This document shows positions 53,039 through 61,983 of a stretch of 64,000 nt of DNA, piece after piece (the stretch's first letter is position 1; every line of letters starts with the position of its first letter). The notes under the pieces are model-generated. The model saw only the letters and a program-made list of their open reading frames with translations. It was not told the DNA's origin and searched no databases. The stretch spans positions 1,984,001 through 2,048,000 of the forward strand of contig NC_023065.1 of assembly GCF_000513295.1 (NCBI RefSeq), given 5' to 3'. The position numbers were made by a program, and so were the translations under genes. The stretch is from Magnetospirillum gryphiswaldense MSR-1 v2 (GTDB lineage: Bacteria > Pseudomonadota > Alphaproteobacteria > Rhodospirillales > Magnetospirillaceae).

Positions 53039-53220
53039 TCTTCGCCCCCTTCAGCCACATCGTCGAAGCGGCTTTCCAGGGCGTCGTCGGCATCGAGCGC
53101 GGTTTCCACGAAAGCGCCCATCATTTCAGCGTCGTCGGGATCGACGGGCACCGGCTTGCCGGCGCTGGCCATGTCGGCAATCTGGCTGGCTACGGCCTGA
53201 TTAATTTCCTTGTCGTCCAT
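53035..53220 (-). CDS. Small acidic protein homologous to the relaxase tail
   Basis: 61 residues, strongly acidic. Its whole length aligns with the relaxase C-terminus: ASAGKPVPVDP...MGAFVETALDADDAL against ASKRPVAVNP...MGAFVEDALSLDDVL. It overlaps the traC-like gene by four bases. The shared module may be a coupling-protein recognition or secretion signal (inference). Confidence 0.65.
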   Translation of the reverse strand: MDDKEINQAVASQIADMASAGKPVPVDPDDAEMMGAFVETALDADDALESRFDDVAEGGEE

Positions 53221-53237
53221 GTCATGTCCTCCTGGGG

Positions 53238-53936
53238 TTAAGGCTTGTCTTCCAGCACCGGGGTGATGCCGCCGGCGCCATCCACTTCGATCTCGACGGA
53301 ATGGCGGATTTCGCCGTCGCTATCCGCCCATTCGCGGGAACGGAGCGCGCCCTGGACCAGCATCAGCCGCCCCTTGGTCGCGGTCTTGGCCAGCACCTTG
53401 TCGATCAGCGACGGGGTGAAGGTGACGACGCGCAGCCAGTCGGTCTTGTTCTGCCACTGGCCGGCGCTGTCCTTGTATGAACGGTCCGCCGCCAAGCTGA
53501 ACGACGCCACCTTGCCGCCATCCTGGCCGGGCAAGGTTTTGATATCGGCATGGCCGCCGAGGCGACCGACCAGATGCACCATGTTCATGGCCGGGCTGTC
53601 CGCCGTGATCGGGACGATGCCGCCGGCGGGATCGACCTCAATCTCGACGATGTTCATTTTCTTGCCGTCTTGTTCCCACGCCCGCGCTCGCAGCGCGCCG
53701 TGGATGAACATCATCCGGCCCTTGGTGGCTTCGCTGGTCAGGACATTGTCGATCAGCCACGGCAAATAGGTGACGATTCGGAACCACGAGGTTTCGGTCT
53801 GCCATTTGCTGGCGCGGTTCTTGAAATTGTGATCGACGGCCAATGACAAGGTGGCCACCTTGCCGTTGGTCAGGGTCTTGATTTCGGCATCGGCGCCAAG
53901 GCGACCGGTGACCATGATTGTGTTCTGATTGAACAT
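53238..53936 (-). CDS. ssb: Single-stranded DNA-binding protein with two OB folds
   Basis: 232 residues made of two consecutive SSB-type OB domains: residues 1-115 (IMVTGRLGADAEIKTLTNGK) and 116-232 (VHLVGRLGGHADIKTLPGQD), each with W-R-V/I-V-T and a G-x-LMxVxGALR strand. The acidic DDIPF-type tip that recruits partner proteins is absent; it ends TPVLEDKP. It probably coats the transferred strand. A tandem SSB in one chain is unusual for bacterial plasmids. Confidence 0.82.
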   Translation of the reverse strand: MFNQNTIMVTGRLGADAEIKTLTNGKVATLSLAVDHNFKNRASKWQTETSWFRIVTYLPWLIDNVLTSEATKGRMMFIHGALRARAWEQDGKKMNIVEIEVDPAGGIVPITADSPAMNMVHLVGRLGGHADIKTLPGQDGGKVASFSLAADRSYKDSAGQWQNKTDWLRVVTFTPSLIDKVLAKTATKGRLMLVQGALRSREWADSDGEIRHSVEIEVDGAGGITPVLEDKP

Positions 53937-53945
53937 GTTTCCTCC

Positions 53946-55754
53946 TTACGATTGGCCGGCGGCGCGCAGCCGGGCGGTGATCGGTGACGGCATCGGCGGT
54001 TCGGCCTGGGGGACGCTTTCGTCATTGGCGGCCTCGACGGTGCCGACCGGCGGCATCAGCGAGCGCGCCAACAACGTCTTGTCGAAGAAGTACAAGGGCT
54101 GGCGACCGAGGATCGGCGGGAAGCCGGCGACGAAAGTCAGCATGTCGCCGGCCTTGATGATCTTGGAGCCGTCGCGGTTCTTCTTCGGCGGCTTCAACAG
54201 CATGATTTCATCGTGCGTCATCAGCGGGCGCCCGATCTCCGAGGTGTTGTCGGTGACGTCGCCGCCGAAAATCTGAAACACCCGCCGCCGGGTGCTGCGC
54301 TTGTTCTGGACGATGGTGGTCTTCCCGCACATTTCCGACAGGGTCTTGGCGGTGGCCACGTCGTTGGGGGCGTAGGCGATACGCACCTGACAATTGCCGA
54401 CGATGGAATTCTCCTTGCCGTAAGTGCCCTGCAACTGGATCAGGTCCTGGATGATCAGGAACGCCTTGAGGCCGTAGCCGCGCATGAAGGCGAGCGAGCG
54501 CTCGAAGATTTCCAGTTTGCCGATGGAGGTGAACTCATCGAGCAGCAGCAGCAGGCGGTACTTGAAGGCCGGCTTGCCGTCGGCGCCGACGTTCTGCATC
54601 AGCCGACGCATGTACAGATTGAGGATGATGCGCAACAGCGGGCGCAGACGGTCAATGTCCGATGGCGGCACGATCATGTACAGCGCCGCCGGGCGGTCGC
54701 CGTTCATCAGATCGTTCAGGCGGAAATCGCAGCCGGAAACGTTCCTGGCGATGATCGGGTCGCGATAGAGCGACAGATCGACCTTGGAGGACGAATGCAC
54801 GCCTGATTGTTCCTGGGCGGCGCGGTCCTTCATTTCCTGGGCGGCGGACTGGATCAGGCGGGTGCCGGCCTCGGTCTCGGCCTGGAACTTGCCCATGTCC
54901 ACCAGCAATCCATCAACGCCTTGGCCGACGGCGGTGAGGATGGCATCGACATCGGGTAAGGACGCCACCCGGTTCTCGTCCCGCTTGATCTTGCAGAGCG
55001 TGTACAAGATGATTCCGGTCAGCCAGGCGTAACCGGATTTGGCCCAGAAGTCGGCCAGTCCCTTGCCGTCAGGATCGATGATCATCACCGCGATGTTTTG
55101 CGCGTCGGCAATCTCGTGGTCGGTGCCGATCCGCACCTCGGCCAGCGGATTGTAACGGATTGATCCGGTTGCGGCGGTGGGATCGAATTTGAGGATGCGG
55201 TGTCCCAGCAACGCCCGCCACCCCGAGGTCAGACGCCAGTTCTCACCCTTGATATCCAGCACCAGCACGGAATGCGTCCACGACAGCAAGGTGGGTAGCA
55301 CCAGACCGACACCCTTGCCCGAACCGGTGGGGGCAAAGGCCAGGATGTGTTCCAGGCCGTTGTGCCGCAAGGCCTTGACGCCCCTCAGGAAGCGGCGCAA
55401 GCCACCGACCACCACGCCTTCCTTGCGCCATAGACCGGATTCCTTAATGTCCTTTTTTCTGGCCCAGCGAGCCGAGCCGTGGATGGTCTTGTCGGTGTGC
55501 TCACCATGCACGGTATTGCCGCCGATCCGCATGGCGATGGCCTGGATCAGCAGGATCAGGGCGATGGTGCCGGCGGTGGCGCCGAAGATACCCCACTGGA
55601 TGAAGCCGGGGGGCTGGCCATAGGCTTGCAGGTACTTCCACACCCAGGCCCAGGAATCGCCCTGCGTGGCGTGAAATCCATAGATTTCCTGCCACGCATA
55701 GAACAAGGCGGCAAAAGCGCCGGCAACGGCAAAGGGAATGGCCAGAACGATCAT
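53946..55754 (-). CDS. virD4: VirD4/TraG type IV coupling protein
   Basis: 602 residues: two N-terminal transmembrane helices (IPFAVAGAFAALFYAW and a second near 55), a Walker A motif (TGSGKGVGLVLPTLL), Walker B (LLLLDEFTSIG) and the conserved QDLIQLQGTYG. It is the inner-membrane ATPase that delivers the relaxosome to the VirB channel. It overlaps virB11 by four bases. Confidence 0.92.
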   Translation of the reverse strand: MIVLAIPFAVAGAFAALFYAWQEIYGFHATQGDSWAWVWKYLQAYGQPPGFIQWGIFGATAGTIALILLIQAIAMRIGGNTVHGEHTDKTIHGSARWARKKDIKESGLWRKEGVVVGGLRRFLRGVKALRHNGLEHILAFAPTGSGKGVGLVLPTLLSWTHSVLVLDIKGENWRLTSGWRALLGHRILKFDPTAATGSIRYNPLAEVRIGTDHEIADAQNIAVMIIDPDGKGLADFWAKSGYAWLTGIILYTLCKIKRDENRVASLPDVDAILTAVGQGVDGLLVDMGKFQAETEAGTRLIQSAAQEMKDRAAQEQSGVHSSSKVDLSLYRDPIIARNVSGCDFRLNDLMNGDRPAALYMIVPPSDIDRLRPLLRIILNLYMRRLMQNVGADGKPAFKYRLLLLLDEFTSIGKLEIFERSLAFMRGYGLKAFLIIQDLIQLQGTYGKENSIVGNCQVRIAYAPNDVATAKTLSEMCGKTTIVQNKRSTRRRVFQIFGGDVTDNTSEIGRPLMTHDEIMLLKPPKKNRDGSKIIKAGDMLTFVAGFPPILGRQPLYFFDKTLLARSLMPPVGTVEAANDESVPQAEPPMPSPITARLRAAGQS

Positions 55755-56704
55755 GCGGCGTTCCTTTCGAGAAAGTGACCGTCCTTCATGACCCAGCGGT
55801 CATGGCACGGTTCATAGATGTCGGTGATGCGGCGCCAGCCATCGCTGCTGCGCTTGATCTGGACGATCACGTCCACCAGCTCGGCCAGGAATTCGGGCAC
55901 GCGGGGCATGCTTTGGCCCGACCAGGCGATGTTCTGGTCGAACTTGCGGTGCAGCACCTGATAGGGGCTGGCGGCATGGATGGTGCACATGAAGCCGGTG
56001 ATGCCGGAATTGAGCGAGCCCAAGGCGGCAAAGGCGTTCTGCGTTGAAATCTCCCCGAAAATCACGTTATCGGGGGTGATGCGCATCTGGTGGTCATAAA
56101 GTTGGCGCCAGTCGATCATGCCCGAGGCGCTCGAGGCCTCGCGGGCGGCCAGCAGGGCGACGCCATCCCAGAACCGGTCCATGTGCAGTTCCGGCGTGTC
56201 TTCCAGGGCGACGACGCGCCGATCCTCGGGCAGAAAATCCAGCAGCTTGTTGATGAAGGTGGTCTTGCCGGTGTTGGTGGCCCCCGAAATGATCATGTTC
56301 AATTCCGCCGCCATGGCGGATTTCAGGTATTCGACGATTTCAGGGCTTGCCCCCACCTGTTCCCAGGTGGGGGTGAAGGGGTGCTTGCAGCGGATGGCCA
56401 TGGAGACGCCGTAGGGCGCCGACGATCCGACCAGACACTCGAAACGGTGGCGCACCTCGGGGATTATGCACGACAGCTTGGGCGAGGTGTCGGGGTCGAA
56501 CTTGACCCCGGTGAAGTTGGCCAAGCTGCGGCATATGTCCTCGATGCGGGCCAGGGTCAGTTCCGGCGCGGCCACGGTGATCTTGCCGTGGCCGCGCCGG
56601 TCGATGATGACCTGCTTGGGCCGGGTCATGCGCATTTCGACGGTGGTCGGATCGTCGTAATACGCCGCCAGCGGACGCAGGATGATGGAGATCGCCGACG
56701 ACAT
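55751..56704 (-). CDS. virB11: VirB11 traffic ATPase
   Basis: 317 residues, hexameric secretion ATPase. Walker A SGATNTGKTTFINKLL, the Asp box ALEDTPELH, Walker B region RITPDNVIFGEI and the His box CTIHAASPYQ are present. It energises pilus assembly and substrate transfer. The ATG at 56704 lies two bases from the upstream stop; longer frames start inside the preceding gene. Confidence 0.93.
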   Translation of the reverse strand: MSSAISIILRPLAAYYDDPTTVEMRMTRPKQVIIDRRGHGKITVAAPELTLARIEDICRSLANFTGVKFDPDTSPKLSCIIPEVRHRFECLVGSSAPYGVSMAIRCKHPFTPTWEQVGASPEIVEYLKSAMAAELNMIISGATNTGKTTFINKLLDFLPEDRRVVALEDTPELHMDRFWDGVALLAAREASSASGMIDWRQLYDHQMRITPDNVIFGEISTQNAFAALGSLNSGITGFMCTIHAASPYQVLHRKFDQNIAWSGQSMPRVPEFLAELVDVIVQIKRSSDGWRRITDIYEPCHDRWVMKDGHFLERNAA

Positions 56705-56706
56705 GG

Positions 56707-58890
56707 TCAGAACCCGGTCGGGCAGCCTACGCCCAGTTCCTGAACGTAGTTGGACCATTGCTGCTTCGCTTTTGGGTAGCCAGGTGCCCAGAACTGGCAC
56801 ATGCCGTTTACGCAGTTCGCACCACGGTATGGTTCAGGAACGCTTGAATGGTTGCAGAATTGAGGCCACTGATCGCCGCCGCCATTGTTGCCATCCTGAA
56901 AGGACGCAGTATTGGATTCAGCGCACGTGATGGCGATAACCTGACCTGTCTCGGTGTTTTTCTTTTCCGTTTTGCTGATGTAGTGATCGTAATGGCCAAA
57001 GATCAGTGGATTGAAGGTTGATCCACCGGAATGCCAGCACCAATTAGTGAGTCGAACAGAACTGCTTTTCACGACATTACTGATACACACATCGACGGGG
57101 CCGGTCGGTGTGCCAGTGCCGATTTGCTTGAGGTATTCGCTGTTGTCGGGACGCTGCCACCGTTCGTATTTGGCTGTCTCACGATAGGCCTTGCAGCCGT
57201 CATAGGTCGAAATCCCAGTCGCCTGATCGACAGTTCCATTGGGCAGATAGACCATTTGCGGGGCGCCGGGCAGCACGTCAGACGAGGCGATGGTGTAGGG
57301 TGCGCCATTGACGCTGATCGTGACCGTGGTCAGCGGGTAGGCCCATAACTGATCGTCGTGATTCTGGTAGCCGGTGATGGTGACGCTATGCGGATAGCTC
57401 ACCGATGACGTCTTGCAGGTGGTGACGTATTCCCGCTGACCATTGGTTTTCAGGTAGTAAAAACGCTCCTGGCCATACGAGATGTTGGCCGCCAGGTCGT
57501 GGGTCCATTTCGACGGGTCCATGCAGTCGTCCGTCGTGGACAGAATCGACGATGTTGTCGTATCGGGGGCGCATTCGCCGACGAATTGGGGCACCCCATC
57601 GACGGTAATGCTGATGCGATATTGCTGGATCGCCGTCTTGGTCGTCAGATTGGTGATGGCCGGGCAGATGTTGTTGCCGCCGGCATCCAGATAAATCTTC
57701 TCGTGCTGGAAGCTGCGACCAGTGTCGGTACAGGGCGCGGCCTGATAGGTGACGCCGTCGCGCAAATAGGTCCACATGGACAGTTCATAGGACCGACCGC
57801 CGGCATAGTCGTGGCGAAGGGGGCAATTGGCCGGATTCTCGGTCATGGTCAGCGCCGCCGACTTGGTCGAGTTCTCGCAGCCTCGCGCCTGGGTCTTGGC
57901 GTTGTTGCGATTGATGTAGACCAAAGCCGCCTGCGGTACGGCCTTGTTATCGACGAAGTCCAGGTAGATCGGGCATTCCGCCTCGTCCTCGGTCACGGTG
58001 TAGACCGTTTCCTCGTCCTTCTGGCATTCGCCGACCGGGTGGTTTTCGCCGGCATCGTCGATGTAGTACCACTGGAATTGCGGCCAAGCCTTCATGTTGG
58101 CTATGTCCACAATGTCGATCGGGCACGACGGATAGGATTTCTTCAGGGGATAGCTGGCGGCGCCGTCGGTGCATTCGCCGTCATTGGTCAGCGCGCCATC
58201 GGTGAAGGTCTGGACCTTGCTTTGCTGGAAGGCGGTTTCCTGCACCAGGTCAATTCGTACCGGGCATTCGGCGGTGTTGTTGCGGTATTCGGTCACCGGC
58301 TCCTTTTCTTCGGTGGCCGGCGCGGCGGTGACGGTCGGAGTTTTGTAGCCCGCCGCTTCGGAATTGTTGTCGCCACTGCCGGAAGCCGGGTTTTCCGACA
58401 CGTCGTCCTTGATCTCGCGCTTTTCCTTGTCGTCCGCTTTCGGCGCGGCAAGGCGTTCCAGCGCCGCCACCAGGGCGGATTTGGAACCCGAGACCTCCAT
58501 GGTCTTTTCCGGGAAAAGCTGATTGGTGTCCTTGGCGTCGAATTGCGCCGTCAGACCTTCCGTCGAGATGGTTTCCTCGCGCTCGCCCTTGGCCACCGAC
58601 ATGACCAGGATTTGGCCGATGGATTGGTTTTCAACCGCGACCTTGCGGGCGAAGCCCTTGGCGGTGACGCCCGACAGCAGCGCCGGATCGACGCCTTCGA
58701 TTTGCCCGAGCGAGAACGAGGCGGGCACCGCCTGTTCTGGCAGGGCGACGGTACTCACCGGCCAGATCGGCACCGCCACCTTGTCGGCGGCCCCCGTTCC
58801 GGGGGTAGTCGTCGCCGGCGGGGTTTGGGCAAAACAGGGTGACGACAGGGATAATAGGGCGACCAGTGCCGCCGCGAATTTCATACGCAT
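56707..58890 (-). CDS. Large Cys-rich secreted protein of the conjugation operon
   Basis: 727 residues with a signal peptide (AAALVALLSLSSPCFAQ). After a Pro/Thr segment and an acidic/Ser linker (about 165-215), the remaining 500 residues contain repeated Cys-bearing motifs (AECPVRIDLVQ, PSCPIDIVDI, AECPIYLDFV, ANCPLRHDYA) alternating with GECxxD-type strands, suggesting serial small disulfide-bonded modules. Position between virB11 and virB10 suggests a role at the cell surface comparable to TraN-type mating-pair stabilisation, but no homology is recognised. Confidence 0.6.
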   Translation of the reverse strand: MRMKFAAALVALLSLSSPCFAQTPPATTTPGTGAADKVAVPIWPVSTVALPEQAVPASFSLGQIEGVDPALLSGVTAKGFARKVAVENQSIGQILVMSVAKGEREETISTEGLTAQFDAKDTNQLFPEKTMEVSGSKSALVAALERLAAPKADDKEKREIKDDVSENPASGSGDNNSEAAGYKTPTVTAAPATEEKEPVTEYRNNTAECPVRIDLVQETAFQQSKVQTFTDGALTNDGECTDGAASYPLKKSYPSCPIDIVDIANMKAWPQFQWYYIDDAGENHPVGECQKDEETVYTVTEDEAECPIYLDFVDNKAVPQAALVYINRNNAKTQARGCENSTKSAALTMTENPANCPLRHDYAGGRSYELSMWTYLRDGVTYQAAPCTDTGRSFQHEKIYLDAGGNNICPAITNLTTKTAIQQYRISITVDGVPQFVGECAPDTTTSSILSTTDDCMDPSKWTHDLAANISYGQERFYYLKTNGQREYVTTCKTSSVSYPHSVTITGYQNHDDQLWAYPLTTVTISVNGAPYTIASSDVLPGAPQMVYLPNGTVDQATGISTYDGCKAYRETAKYERWQRPDNSEYLKQIGTGTPTGPVDVCISNVVKSSSVRLTNWCWHSGGSTFNPLIFGHYDHYISKTEKKNTETGQVIAITCAESNTASFQDGNNGGGDQWPQFCNHSSVPEPYRGANCVNGMCQFWAPGYPKAKQQWSNYVQELGVGCPTGF

Positions 58891-58894
58891 GGCC

Positions 58895-59992
58895 TTACTC
58901 CATTTCGGTGATGTACCAGTCGGTGTCGGGGCGGATTTGCACACGGGTGCCCTGTGCCACCTTCAGGATCGGGGTGAGATTGATGGTCTGTTCCAAGGTG
59001 GCGGCGGTGATCTCGCCAAGGCGCTGCGACAATTCCGCCCCGCCTTCGCTCAGCGCCCCGCCATTGCCGGAAAACGTCGAGGAAGAACCCGTGGCCGAGG
59101 CGGTGCTGCTGGAACTGGTGGTGCTGGTGTTGGCGGTGGCCGCCCGGACCGCCGCCGAGATGCCTGCCAGGATAAAGGCGGTGCCGTAGCGTTCGGCGAA
59201 GCGGTTATCCACTTCACCGGATACGCCGGGCTGGCCCTGCTGGTCGGCGATCAGGGCTTTCATGCCGAAGATTTCCGCCCGGCTTTCCGCCAGCAGAATG
59301 CGGGTGCAGCGCAACGGCGCCCGGCTGGAACCGACCTTGTCCAGGCTCTTGAAGGCGCAGACCAGACGCGAGCCCTTGGGGATCAGGATGTTGCGACCGT
59401 GATAGCCGAAGGTGTCACGGCTCACCTGGATCACCACCGGGCCGCCGGTGGAGCCGTCCAGTTGGGTGTTGATGCCGGTTTCCAGGATGCCGGTGATGTA
59501 ACGGTCGGTGGTGATGATGCGGGTGTTGTCCACCGGTCTGGTCGAGGTCAGGCCGGTTTCTTCGTATTCGGTCCCGCCGGCGCCACGTCCGCCCGCACCT
59601 GTGCCCATGGGCAGAATCGGGGAGTGGGGTAGGTCGGTGCCGGCATCGGGCAGTGACACCAGGGAAACCGCCGACGGCGGCGCCCCGGCAGAGCGGTGCA
59701 GATAGCTGGCCCGCACCGCCAGTTCCAACGGATCGGGAGCGGGCGGCGCCGGCGCCGCCGGAGCCGCTACCGGTACCGGTGCCGGCACTTGCACTTCTCG
59801 GATGACTTCCTTCTGGATGATCACCGGCGGCATCACCGGCGCCGGCTTCGGTTCCTCCTTCGGCGCCGGCGGGCGATGCGTCCATGCCGCCGGATCATCC
59901 GCCGGCAGCGGATCAACCGGTGCCGCCGCCGGCTGGCAAGCGCCCGACAAGGTCAGGCCCAGGGCCAAGGCGAGATCGCAGAACGCCGACAT
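58895..59992 (-). CDS. virB10: VirB10/TrbI-like channel protein
   Basis: 365 residues. An N-terminal hydrophobic segment ending SGACQP may act as a signal or lipid anchor rather than the usual cytoplasmic-tail/TM arrangement. A long Pro/Ala region spans the periplasm, then the VirB10 beta-barrel domain (ITGILETGINTQLDGSTGGP, FGYHGRNILIPKGSRLVCAF, RFAERYGTAFILAGISA). It links inner and outer membrane. The ATG at 59992 shares a base with the virB9 stop (TGATG). Confidence 0.88.
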   Translation of the reverse strand: MSAFCDLALALGLTLSGACQPAAAPVDPLPADDPAAWTHRPPAPKEEPKPAPVMPPVIIQKEVIREVQVPAPVPVAAPAAPAPPAPDPLELAVRASYLHRSAGAPPSAVSLVSLPDAGTDLPHSPILPMGTGAGGRGAGGTEYEETGLTSTRPVDNTRIITTDRYITGILETGINTQLDGSTGGPVVIQVSRDTFGYHGRNILIPKGSRLVCAFKSLDKVGSSRAPLRCTRILLAESRAEIFGMKALIADQQGQPGVSGEVDNRFAERYGTAFILAGISAAVRAATANTSTTSSSSTASATGSSSTFSGNGGALSEGGAELSQRLGEITAATLEQTINLTPILKVAQGTRVQIRPDTDWYITEME

Positions 59993-61023
59993 CAGGCCTT
60001 CGCCCCGGCGGTGTACTGGATGCACAGGAAGCGCTTGCCGTTCTTCAGGGTGATCAGCGGCGCCGTGCTTTCGATGATGAACACCGAGCCTTCGACGCGG
60101 GAATTCACCAACTCGTCGATGCCATCGACGGTGACGAACCCGCTGGACAATTCCATGCCGTTCCACTTGGCGCCGTAGCGGACATAGGTGAAAAAGTCAT
60201 CGCGCCAGATGGTTTCCGGCTTCAGTTCCTCATCGCCCGACAGCTTGTAATCGCCCCAGCCGTGGAACTTGGCCGGGTCCACCGGCACGTGGCGGACGAA
60301 ATCCTTCTTGGGGACGGCACCTTGTTGCAGCGCCGACGCCCCTGGCTTGGCCGGCTCCTTCTTTTCCGTGTCGTCAACCACCGGTGCCGGCGCCTCGATT
60401 GCCGCCGGCTTCTCCCGACCGACGATCTTCACGACAAGGTCGGGGACGTTCATGGAATTGACCGTTTCGGACCGGACATAGAGCGGATAGACCGCCCCCG
60501 ATTTGGTGTAGACGTTGACGTTGGTGTCCTGGCCCCAACTGGCGGGCCGGATCGCCAGCTTGTTGGTGGCCTTGATCTTGACCGAGAAGCCGATTGCATC
60601 GCCCGGATCGGCGCTGGTGATCACCGCATCTTCGGGCAGGATCACCGTGGTGGTCATGAATTCGCGGGTGCGGACCTTGTAAACGCAGTCTTCGCACAGC
60701 CGCTGCACATAGACGCCCTGGCGCGGTTCGGCATCGCTCCAAGCGTCCTGTACCTGACCGCCGGCGCCGGGGCGGTTCATTTCGGGAAACACGCCTTCGG
60801 CCTGGAATTCCGCCTGTTGCTTCATGTCCGGCGACATGGGCACCCGAGCAACGGGCTGTTGCTGTGCCGGGACGGTGGATTGCGGCGGGGCCGGGGCCGG
60901 CTGCGCCTTCGCCGGCGGTGTCGCCGGCACCGGCTGGCCCTTGCCGCCGAACGGGGTTTGCGCTTCCGCCGGCATCACGGCCAAGCCCAGCAGCGCCAGG
61001 GCGCCAACAGCGATAACGATCAT
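59992..61023 (-). CDS. virB9: VirB9/TrbG-like outer-membrane complex protein
   Basis: 343 residues with a signal peptide (ALALLGLAVMPAEAQ) and Pro/Gln-rich linker. The N-terminal domain (CEDCVYKVRTREFMTTTVIL, AIGFSVKIKATNKLAIRPAS) and C-terminal domain (FHGWGDYKLSGDEELKPETI, GKRFLCIQY) match the VirB9 pattern. It forms the outer-membrane core with VirB7 and VirB10. The ATG overlaps the virB8 stop by four bases. Confidence 0.85.
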   Translation of the reverse strand: MIVIAVGALALLGLAVMPAEAQTPFGGKGQPVPATPPAKAQPAPAPPQSTVPAQQQPVARVPMSPDMKQQAEFQAEGVFPEMNRPGAGGQVQDAWSDAEPRQGVYVQRLCEDCVYKVRTREFMTTTVILPEDAVITSADPGDAIGFSVKIKATNKLAIRPASWGQDTNVNVYTKSGAVYPLYVRSETVNSMNVPDLVVKIVGREKPAAIEAPAPVVDDTEKKEPAKPGASALQQGAVPKKDFVRHVPVDPAKFHGWGDYKLSGDEELKPETIWRDDFFTYVRYGAKWNGMELSSGFVTVDGIDELVNSRVEGSVFIIESTAPLITLKNGKRFLCIQYTAGAKA

Positions 61024-61781
61024 GAATTCCCCCTTTCCTTGAGCGAGACATCAAGGACGCGCAGCCCCAATGGATTTTCGAATTTTTCGCTTTCCCGCAC
61101 CGTATGCGGGCGTGAGGTGACGGCCAGATAAGCCCGCAGCTTGCGGGTCTCGACCACCTTGCCGCCGCGTTCGTCGGTCTGGACGATATCGACGGCGTAG
61201 CGCCCGATATTGTCGCGGAAGGAAATACGGTCAGCGCTTTCGACGACGACGGAACGGTTGAGCTTGGTGTCGAGCGCGGTGGTGATTTCCTTCAGCCGTT
61301 CGTCGGTGAATTTCTTCCACCAGGTGGTGTCCGAATGCATGTTGGCTTCGCGCATGCGGTCGCCTTGGGACGCGGTGTCGATTTCCAGCAGGATGCGGAC
61401 GTAGCGCCGCACGAAGCTTTCCATCAGCAGATCGAACCCAGGCGTGTCCTTGGTGATCGGCAGCACCCGGACCATGGTGGCGGGATCGACCGGCACGGTC
61501 TTGCCGCCATGCTGTTCGATACGGACCAGACCGAGTTGGACTTCCTTCAACGGCACCAGGGTGGAGATCGCCGAGGCCTGGACGATGACCACACCGCCCA
61601 GGCCGACCACCACCATCACCGTCAAGCGCAGCATCCAGGCCAGCCGGCGGTGTGCCGCCTCGAAGGCATAGGGATCGGCAGCGCGCACGGCGCTGTGATC
61701 GACCGGATTGAATAAGGCCGGTCGCCGGCGTCGGCGGGCTTTGCCTTTGAACAAGCGTTTCAGCCAGGGCAAGCGGTGCAT
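61020..61781 (-). CDS. virB8: VirB8-like inner-membrane assembly protein
   Basis: 253 residues: a basic cytoplasmic N-terminus (LKRLFKGKARRRRR), one transmembrane helix (LRLTVMVVVGLGGVVIVQAS) and a periplasmic NTF2-like domain (FVRRYVRILLEIDTASQGDR, YAVDIVQTDERGGKVVETRK). The ATG at 61781 overlaps the stop of the lipoprotein gene (TGATG); a GTG at 61793 is an alternative. Confidence 0.85.
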   Translation of the reverse strand: MHRLPWLKRLFKGKARRRRRPALFNPVDHSAVRAADPYAFEAAHRRLAWMLRLTVMVVVGLGGVVIVQASAISTLVPLKEVQLGLVRIEQHGGKTVPVDPATMVRVLPITKDTPGFDLLMESFVRRYVRILLEIDTASQGDRMREANMHSDTTWWKKFTDERLKEITTALDTKLNRSVVVESADRISFRDNIGRYAVDIVQTDERGGKVVETRKLRAYLAVTSRPHTVRESEKFENPLGLRVLDVSLKERGNS

Positions 61782-61945
61782 CACGACACCCACTCGTAAC
61801 CCGGGGCGTCATAGGGCACCGGCACGCAGACGCACGGGCTTTTCAGCATCTCGTCGGTGCCGCTGCCGTCCTTCTGGATTTCCCGGCTGCTGCCGCAGGC
61901 GGTCAAGGTGACGGCAAGGAAGAGGCTCAGATACAAAGCTTTCAT
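61781..61945 (-). CDS. VirB7-like small lipoprotein
   Basis: 54 residues: MKALYLSLFLAVTLTACGSS with a lipobox LTAC, then a short mature part with a second pair of Cys (SPCVCVPVPYDAP). AGGAGA lies seven bases upstream of the ATG. Size, lipobox and location next to virB8 fit VirB7, which tethers the VirB9/VirB10 core to the outer membrane. It is too short for routine gene calling. Confidence 0.7.
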   Translation of the reverse strand: MKALYLSLFLAVTLTACGSSREIQKDGSGTDEMLKSPCVCVPVPYDAPGYEWVS

Positions 61946-61983
61946 CACTTTCTCCTGTCGTGAAACAGCACACGGGCGGGCCG

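Noticed and set aside
51014-53200. 728-codon plus-strand open frame
   Set aside because: Antisense to the ArdC/TraC-type gene, whose motifs HELGHATGH and Toprim residues are clear.
57499-58842. 447-codon plus-strand open frame
   Set aside because: Antisense to the Cys-rich secreted protein gene; Arg/Gly-rich without domain signal.
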